Assembly: GCF_020166335.1 (NCBI RefSeq)
Contig: NZ_JAIUJR010000006.1
Location: forward strand, 124,001 to 188,000
DNA from: Winogradskyella alexanderae
GTDB taxonomy: Bacteria > Bacteroidota > Bacteroidia > Flavobacteriales > Flavobacteriaceae
Direction of reading: 5' to 3'
Length of the DNA: 64,000 nucleotides
A program made the translations under genes and the position numbers. Shown here piece by piece: positions 59,080 through 64,000 of the stretch (the first letter of the stretch is position 1; every line of letters begins with the position of its first letter). The notes beneath the pieces were generated by a model that saw nothing but the letters and a program-made list of their open reading frames with translations, searched no databases and was not told where the DNA came from.

Positions 59080-59508
59080 TTAACGGTTTAGTTTATAATA
59101 ATAAAAGGCTGGCAATAGCAGAATTAGAAGTAAAGGTTGTATTAAAAACCGCCTAATATTGAAGAACAAATAATAGTCCTCTTGCTTCGGATTAATGACA
59201 AAATATAAAAAGGGAATCAGCAACGCAAAATAGGCAAGACCATATAGCATCACCGAAAATTTTATCATCCCTTTATCCTTAAAAACCACATACAAAAATG
59301 CAAGAGAAATAACCGTATTTATGCCGAAACGTAAACTGGTATAAAAAACCAACTTCGCCACCTCACGCCTTGGACTATCCATGTATAAATAATCATTTTC
59401 AAAAAAGGCCAAATAAGGATCGTAAAATAAAACATCCTCAAATGCCCTTACTAAAACAAGAAGTAGAATTAGAAAAGCCAGAATACCATATTTCGTAATT
59501 CTATTCAT
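59080..59508 (-). CDS. Exosortase F-associated membrane protein
   Basis: 142 residues with about four membrane helices (about 5-22, 48-70, 82-103, 115-137). Periplasmic loop with FEDVLFYDPYLAFFENDY. Overlaps XrtF by 8 bases. This matches the small membrane partner always found after exosortase F in Bacteroidota; its precise function is unknown. Confidence 0.8.
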   Translation of the reverse strand: MNRITKYGILAFLILLLVLVRAFEDVLFYDPYLAFFENDYLYMDSPRREVAKLVFYTSLRFGINTVISLAFLYVVFKDKGMIKFSVMLYGLAYFALLIPFLYFVINPKQEDYYLFFNIRRFLIQPLLLILLLPAFYYYKLNR

Positions 59509-59998
59509 GTACTTTTCTCTTTTTTGAAAATCGATTTACCCAAACCATCCACAACACAAAAACAGTCCCATAAATAGCCAATGGAAAAATTACCGTATGC
59601 AAAATCTCTCTTCGCCATGGATAATGGTAAAGTCCTGCAGACAATACAACAATTCTAATGAGATTAAATGCATAGATAATAATGCTTCCTGCCAGGCAGT
59701 ATAAAAAAGTCGTCTTAAAATTATCAGCAAAAGCAATAATAAAGGATAAAAAAAGTATGATTATACTTATCGCATTACAGCCTTCAATTACTCGTGCTAC
59801 AAACTTCCCATTTATGATTACTTTCATAGATGGTTCACTTTCATGTGGTAATACTTTAGCATCATAACCCAATCCATCGAGTAGATTTTCTGTTTGATTT
59901 GCTACTAAATGGGTAGCATAATCAGGGTAGTATTTTGTACCATCAGAAAATTCTAAATAAAAATAATAGCCAACTGTCAATACAGAATACACAGTCAA
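59501..59998 (-). CDS. xrtF: Exosortase F (XrtF)
   Basis: 165 residues as started at TTG 59998. The catalytic set is C74 (VIEGCNA), R115 (FNLIRIVVL) and H134 (REILHTVIF), as in exosortases that cleave and anchor PEP-CTERM-like proteins. Helices cover most of the chain. The frame stays open upstream and encodes KTLLLKYKLVIRFIITFLTV, which looks like the real first helix. The start would then be an ATC codon at 60052, so the annotated 5' end is uncertain. Confidence 0.87.
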   Translation of the reverse strand: MTVYSVLTVGYYFYLEFSDGTKYYPDYATHLVANQTENLLDGLGYDAKVLPHESEPSMKVIINGKFVARVIEGCNAISIIILFLSFIIAFADNFKTTFLYCLAGSIIIYAFNLIRIVVLSAGLYHYPWRREILHTVIFPLAIYGTVFVLWMVWVNRFSKKRKVHE

Positions 59999-60075
59999 AA
60001 AGGTAATTATAAACCGAATGACGAGCTTATATTTTAGAAGTAATGTTTTGATGAGATAAATATAGGTATATAATA

Positions 60076-60106
60076 AAAATGACCTTTAATGAATAAAGGT
60101 CATTTT
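60076..60106 (-). terminator. Terminator upstream of xrtF
   Basis: AAAATGACCTTT / AAAGGTCATTTT, 12-bp stem with a 7-nt loop and A/T-rich flanks. It ends the minus-strand unit of the PLDc_N protein and the lipoprotein before xrtF. Confidence 0.8.
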
Positions 60107-60130
60107 AGCTATCTTTAGACAAATTCTTTT

Positions 60131-60373
60131 CTAATACCTTAATTCTTTTCTATTAAAAGCTTTTTTATAGACTAAATAAACTAATCCTGGTACTAAAGGG
60201 ATAAAAATTGACGCTAATATCCAAATAGCGGAAAGAAATCTATTTTCTCTATTTTTTATTTCGCTAAATACTACATAAATAGCGAGTAAAGCATGAATTA
60301 AAAGAAATGTAATCATAAGAATTTGGCTCACGGTATCACTTAATACAATATCCATAAAAATATTTTTTAACAT
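60131..60373 (-). CDS. PLDc_N-like small membrane protein
   Basis: 80 residues with two membrane helices (about 15-36 and 47-68). RENRFLSAIWILASIFIPLVPGLVYLVYKK is the PLDc_N (phospholipase D-nuclease N-terminal) pattern, common as a stand-alone two-helix protein. No catalytic domain is attached. Overlaps the upstream gene by 7 bases, so co-translated. Confidence 0.75.
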   Translation of the reverse strand: MLKNIFMDIVLSDTVSQILMITFLLIHALLAIYVVFSEIKNRENRFLSAIWILASIFIPLVPGLVYLVYKKAFNRKELRY

Positions 60374-60978
60374 TCAAAATCAGTTACACAAACACAATAA
60401 AAATCTCCCCAAAGACAACCACAATCGGTTCCTCCAATTGAAGATGGTTCATCACCACAATAATCAGTTATTGTCTGTAATGCATTATTACACTTACTTT
60501 TTCTAAACCTGAAACACCATAAAGTTAAATTATTACTTTTTTGATAATTTGTATCGTAGTCATTTCCACTATTTTCTTCGTCATAGAAAAGGGTAGTCGT
60601 AGCTACAGAAAGCGGTTTACCTATATCTTTTGTTTCTCCCTCTAATTCAGTATAGGTAATAATTGTATTATCGGTGTTATTTTGTACAGTTATATTTTCA
60701 GCAATTCTGTCAAAAGTTACTACATATTCTTTATTATCTAATCTCATCTCCACAGACTTTTCATTTGCAGAAATATCAACCGAGACAAATATAGTATCGG
60801 ACTTTTCAGTGATTAAACGATATTCATTTGAGGAGAAACTAACTTTCTGAATTTTGTTTGCAAACAACATTTTTTCTAATACTAAGCTGGGTTGAAATAT
60901 TGTCTTTGAAGTTATTATCAAATTTTCAGTAACTATTTCTCCAAAATCATCACGGCTACATGAATAATTTAAAATCAT
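60367..60978 (-). CDS. Hypothetical lipoprotein, 5' end possibly frameshifted
   Basis: 203 residues from ATG 60978; begins MILNYSCSRDD, too short for a signal. Upstream the same frame reads KILLFVIMILNYSC, a proper lipoprotein signal, but no start codon precedes it in frame. An ATG (about 61030) lies out of frame by one base across a run of five A. Removing one A gives MRKCSFKILLFV... and restores the signal. Mature part unknown; a C-terminal Cys cluster (CGDEPS, DCGCLW, FYCVC) may bind metal or form disulfides. Confidence 0.6.
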   Translation of the reverse strand: MILNYSCSRDDFGEIVTENLIITSKTIFQPSLVLEKMLFANKIQKVSFSSNEYRLITEKSDTIFVSVDISANEKSVEMRLDNKEYVVTFDRIAENITVQNNTDNTIITYTELEGETKDIGKPLSVATTTLFYDEENSGNDYDTNYQKSNNLTLWCFRFRKSKCNNALQTITDYCGDEPSSIGGTDCGCLWGDFYCVCVTDFEC

Positions 60979-61216
60979 TATTACAAATAAAAGAATTTTA
61001 AAACTACATTTTTCTCATTTTCATTTTCTTAGAATTTTAATTAACAATTATATTTTTTATCAAAAACACACTTAGAAACTATCAAATAATCAAGTATTTA
61101 CAATAATTCACAATAAAAAAAAATTATACTTAATTGATAAAATCAATATTAATTTTAATTTAAACACCAATTTTGTTTTTCACATTTTAAATACTTTTAC
61201 CAAAAGTTTTTCTCAA

Positions 61217-61675
61217 ATGACATTAGAAGATTTAAAACCAAAAGTAAAATCTATAGTTACCCAACACTCTACCAGCGTAGACGAACGATTATATAAAATT
61301 TGTGAGCTACTCGAAGCCAATATCGAGTACTACAGCTGGGTTGGGTTCTATTTTAGAAATGGTGAAAAAGAAGAGCTTAAACTTGGGCCATATGTTGGCG
61401 AACCAACAGACCACACTATTATTCCTTTTGGAAAAGGGATTTGTGGCCAGGTAGCCGTGAGCAATGCAAACTTTGTTGTACCAGATGTAACTGCACAAGA
61501 CAATTATATTGCGTGTAGCATTACAGTTAAAGCAGAAATAGTAGTACCCATTTTTTTGAATGGCGAGAATATAGGTCAGATTGATATAGACTCAAACACA
61601 CCAGACCCCTTTACAGAAGCTGACGAGCGTTTTCTAGAATTCGTGTGTGCGGAAGTGGCAAATATCTTAGACTAG
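61217..61675 (+). CDS. GAF-domain protein, free-methionine-(R)-sulfoxide reductase type
   Basis: 152 residues, a single GAF domain. GKGICGQVA (C76) and NYIACSITVKAEIVVP (C100) match two conserved cysteines of the E. coli enzyme; the first resolving Cys of that enzyme appears to be His66 here (DHTIIPF). Family length is right. It reduces free Met-R-sulfoxide in related organisms; activity with two Cys needs testing. Confidence 0.82.
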   Translation: MTLEDLKPKVKSIVTQHSTSVDERLYKICELLEANIEYYSWVGFYFRNGEKEELKLGPYVGEPTDHTIIPFGKGICGQVAVSNANFVVPDVTAQDNYIACSITVKAEIVVPIFLNGENIGQIDIDSNTPDPFTEADERFLEFVCAEVANILD

Positions 61676-61676
61676 A

Positions 61677-62930
61677 TTACATTCCAGTTCTAATCGCTTC
61701 GACAGGATCCAATCGTGATGCGGATAATGCTGGTATTAATCCGGAAACAAGTCCAATAAAAGAGGAAATTGAAATACCTAAAAGCATATTTTTAAGGGAA
61801 AGTACAAATTCAAAATCCTCGGTGATATTATTTCCAATTATTGTACCTATATAAACCATTAATAACCCAACTACTCCACCTACAATAGCTAATATAACTG
61901 CTTCAAAAAGAAATTGAAATAAGATAAATCTATTTTTTGCTCCAAGTGATTTCTGTATGCCAATGAGATTGGTTCGTTCCTTAACACTAACAAACATAAT
62001 ATTAGCGATACCAAATCCTCCTACTAATAATGAAAAGCCACTGATTACCCAACCGATAACATTCATGGTACTTATTATGCCATCAATGGCGTCTTGAAGC
62101 CCAGATATAACACTTATAAAAAACGTATCTATTTCATCTGGTTTTAGGCCTCTACGATTACGCATTAACTGTATTACTTCCGCCTTTAAACCAGCAATAT
62201 CTGCGTCTTTATCTGGTTTGATAATTATAATGTTTCTGAAATTTTTATTGTTATCGCCAAACCGTTTTCTTACATAATTGGCAGGAAGAAATATTGAAAC
62301 ATCATTACTATCACCAAAAAGTCCTGAACCTTCTTTTTTGACAACTCCTATAACTGTAAATTTTTGTCCATACAGCCTTACTTTCTTTCCTATGGGTTCA
62401 AAATCACCAAACAAGGATTTAGCTATTTCTGAGCCTATAACCACTACTGGCCTACCAGCATTAGATTCAGATTCTGTATAAAATCTACCTTTTTCAAATT
62501 CCAACACTTGGATATCTGTGAATTCATTGGAAACAACCACTGTATTAATACTGCTTACTTGCTCAGATTCATACCTTATGTTTTCACGCCTAACGAATAA
62601 TTGAAAAGCAACATGCTCTGCTCCATTAAGATTTGCCTTTAGAAACTTATACTCGTTATAAGAAATCTCATCAAATGTTTCCCTTTTCCATCTTGGCACG
62701 TCAGTTGGGCCAAATGAAAAACTGGCCAAGTACATGGTATTGCTATCTAACGCACTTAATGAATCTCTGATATTTTTATCTAAAGAATCTACTGCTGCCA
62801 AAACAGCAATTATTGAAAAAATCCCTATAGTAACGCCCAATAATGAGAGAAATGTCCTGAGTTTATTATTCCTCAAGGCGTTAAAGGCAAATGAAAAGCT
62901 TTCTTTAAGTAAACGTAGATACAGTAACAT
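61677..62930 (-). CDS. MacB-like ABC permease
   Basis: 417 residues. N-terminal helix (about 20-42), MacB periplasmic core domain (about 45-275) and FtsX domain with three helices (about 285-410): GWVISGFSLLVGG, SVKERTNLIGIQKSLGA. The stop and the GAF gene stop are convergent, 1 bp apart. No ATPase gene in the window; the partner may be elsewhere. Paralogue of the next gene. Confidence 0.88.
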   Translation of the reverse strand: MLLYLRLLKESFSFAFNALRNNKLRTFLSLLGVTIGIFSIIAVLAAVDSLDKNIRDSLSALDSNTMYLASFSFGPTDVPRWKRETFDEISYNEYKFLKANLNGAEHVAFQLFVRRENIRYESEQVSSINTVVVSNEFTDIQVLEFEKGRFYTESESNAGRPVVVIGSEIAKSLFGDFEPIGKKVRLYGQKFTVIGVVKKEGSGLFGDSNDVSIFLPANYVRKRFGDNNKNFRNIIIIKPDKDADIAGLKAEVIQLMRNRRGLKPDEIDTFFISVISGLQDAIDGIISTMNVIGWVISGFSLLVGGFGIANIMFVSVKERTNLIGIQKSLGAKNRFILFQFLFEAVILAIVGGVVGLLMVYIGTIIGNNITEDFEFVLSLKNMLLGISISSFIGLVSGLIPALSASRLDPVEAIRTGM

Positions 62931-63008
62931 AATCTCTTATACCGTTTAAAGATAATTGCTTTTCAAATACATTGTGTTACAAAAAGCATAAATCTAACCG
63001 AAGTAAAT

Positions 63009-64000
63009 CTACATACCTGTTCTAATTGCTTCAACAGGATCTAATCTTGATGCAGAGAAGGCCGGTATAACACCTGCAATTAAGCCAATTAAAGAGGATA
63101 GTCCAAATCCTAAAAACATATTACCGAAGGATAGGACAAATCTAAAGTCTTCTGTAAAACCGTTCATTATTAACGATGTTATCCAAACCAAGAACAACCC
63201 AACCAAACCACCTACAACAGCTAGTATTGTAGCTTCAAACAGAAACTGAAACAAAATAAATCTATTCTTTGCTCCGAGTGATTTTTGAATTCCAATAAGA
63301 TTAGTGCGTTCCTTAACACTAACAAACATTATGTTAGCAATTCCAAAACCACCTACTAACAAAGAAAATCCGCTAATAACCCAACCAACTGTATTTAACA
63401 CAGCAATTATGCCGTCAATAAAGGAAACTAAACCTGAAAGTTTATTCACAAAAAAATCATCCTCCTCGTCCGCTTTCAAACCTCTGTAAGCTCTAAATTT
63501 TTGTTTTAATACATTTTCAAAAGCACCGATATCAACACCTTTCTTTGGTTTAATAACCACAGCTCCAGGAAGTCCATCAATTCCTCCATTTCTAAACTGT
63601 CTCACAAAATTTGCGGGGACGAAACCCTTATCGTCGGGCGAATCACCAAAATTGGCTCCATATTTTTTTAAGACACCTATAACGGTAAGTTTTCTTCCAT
63701 AGACCCTTACTACTTTGCCAATTGGATTTGACTTATCAAAAAGATTCTCGGCTAAGTTGCTTCCAATTACTATAACTGGTGCTCCGGTATCAGACTCCAG
63801 CTCTGAATAGAATCTACCCTGCTCTACCTTTAAATCATCAATAGTATAAATACCGTGGGAAATTGGTGTAATATTAATGTTAGTAAGTGTTTCTGCTTGA
63901 TATCTAATTGTTTCACTACCGCCAAATATCACGTAAGCAGATTCTTCAATGTCAGGCACATTACGTCTCACAAACTCATAATCATCGTATTCTGTTTGCG
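63009..64000 (-). CDS. MacB-like ABC permease, partial (cut by window end)
   Basis: The minus frame is open to base 64000, so about the first 75 residues are missing. The visible part has the MacB core and FtsX domain. A 52-residue block (GWVISGFS... to ...FLFEA) is identical to the downstream paralogue, although codons differ. Tandem pair, both on the minus strand, 78 bp apart. Confidence 0.9.
   Translation of the reverse strand, partial: QTEYDDYEFVRRNVPDIEESAYVIFGGSETIRYQAETLTNINITPISHGIYTIDDLKVEQGRFYSELESDTGAPVIVIGSNLAENLFDKSNPIGKVVRVYGRKLTVIGVLKKYGANFGDSPDDKGFVPANFVRQFRNGGIDGLPGAVVIKPKKGVDIGAFENVLKQKFRAYRGLKADEEDDFFVNKLSGLVSFIDGIIAVLNTVGWVISGFSLLVGGFGIANIMFVSVKERTNLIGIQKSLGAKNRFILFQFLFEATILAVVGGLVGLFLVWITSLIMNGFTEDFRFVLSFGNMFLGFGLSSLIGLIAGVIPAFSASRLDPVEAIRTGM

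Noticed and set aside
61677-64000. Recent gene conversion between the two permeases
   Set aside because: Identical residues are encoded with many synonymous differences.

Overview
The window reads as a chromosome segment of a marine-type member of the Flavobacteriaceae (Bacteroidota). The grounds are low GC, the TAnnTTTG -7 promoter element ahead of several genes, the gliding/type IX secretion genes gldKLMN, an exosortase-F pair, a Sec-exported lipoprotein-type (clade II) N2O reductase, HYC_CC_PP and CPXCG small proteins, and tRNA-fMet sequence typical of the phylum. Assignments rest on reading motifs by eye; no database search was possible.

Layout. 1-2466: end of an ABC-2 export operon (partial ATPase plus two permeases). 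2570-17587: a nitrous-oxide/nitric-oxide block. It holds an Rrf2 regulator divergent from a nos cluster (cytochrome c, fasciclin lipoprotein, nosZ, membrane protein, nosL, nosD, nosF, nosY, lipoprotein), then a copper-acquisition set (small Cys protein, Met/His-rich lipoprotein, OprC/NosA-like TonB receptor). On the minus strand follow a hemerythrin, a His-rich polytopic membrane protein, the di-iron repair protein Ric, a second Rrf2 regulator and a metallothionein-like lipoprotein. The common theme is delivering copper to N2O reductase and coping with NO. Several palindromes tie the two Rrf2 regulators to these genes.

17.7-27.0 kb: an accessory island. Its left part is a scar of an IS6-family relic and two truncated genes. 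Next comes a two-gene Hachiman anti-phage system (hamA nuclease, hamB helicase), then a zinc-ribbon/membrane gene pair divergent from a MerR-like regulator, and a large serine recombinase whose reading frame runs into the initiator tRNA gene (tRNA-fMet, minus strand), the probable integration site.

27.1-64.0 kb: mostly core genome. LRR protein; CPXCG protein; RND efflux operon (membrane fusion protein, pump, outer membrane factor); ABC-F ATPase; DUF983 protein; FAD oxidoreductase; topA - arginase-like protein - gldK-gldL-gldM-gldN on the minus strand; LVIVD lipoprotein; miaB - sigma54 activator - lptE - TPR-like protein - secG; groES-groEL; an alanine dehydrogenase/transhydrogenase-family enzyme; a metal-handling trio (HYC_CC_PP protein, TonB receptor, secreted HMA protein) sharing CC motifs; exosortase XrtF with its partner; small unknowns; a GAF protein; and two tandem MacB-like permeases, the last cut by the window end.

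The recognised special system is the Hachiman locus on a tRNA-fMet island. The less described parts are the unannotated copper/NO accessory proteins, the shared Rrf2-type operators, the 29-residue metallothionein-like repeat, and the recombinase-linked zinc-ribbon/MerR module.
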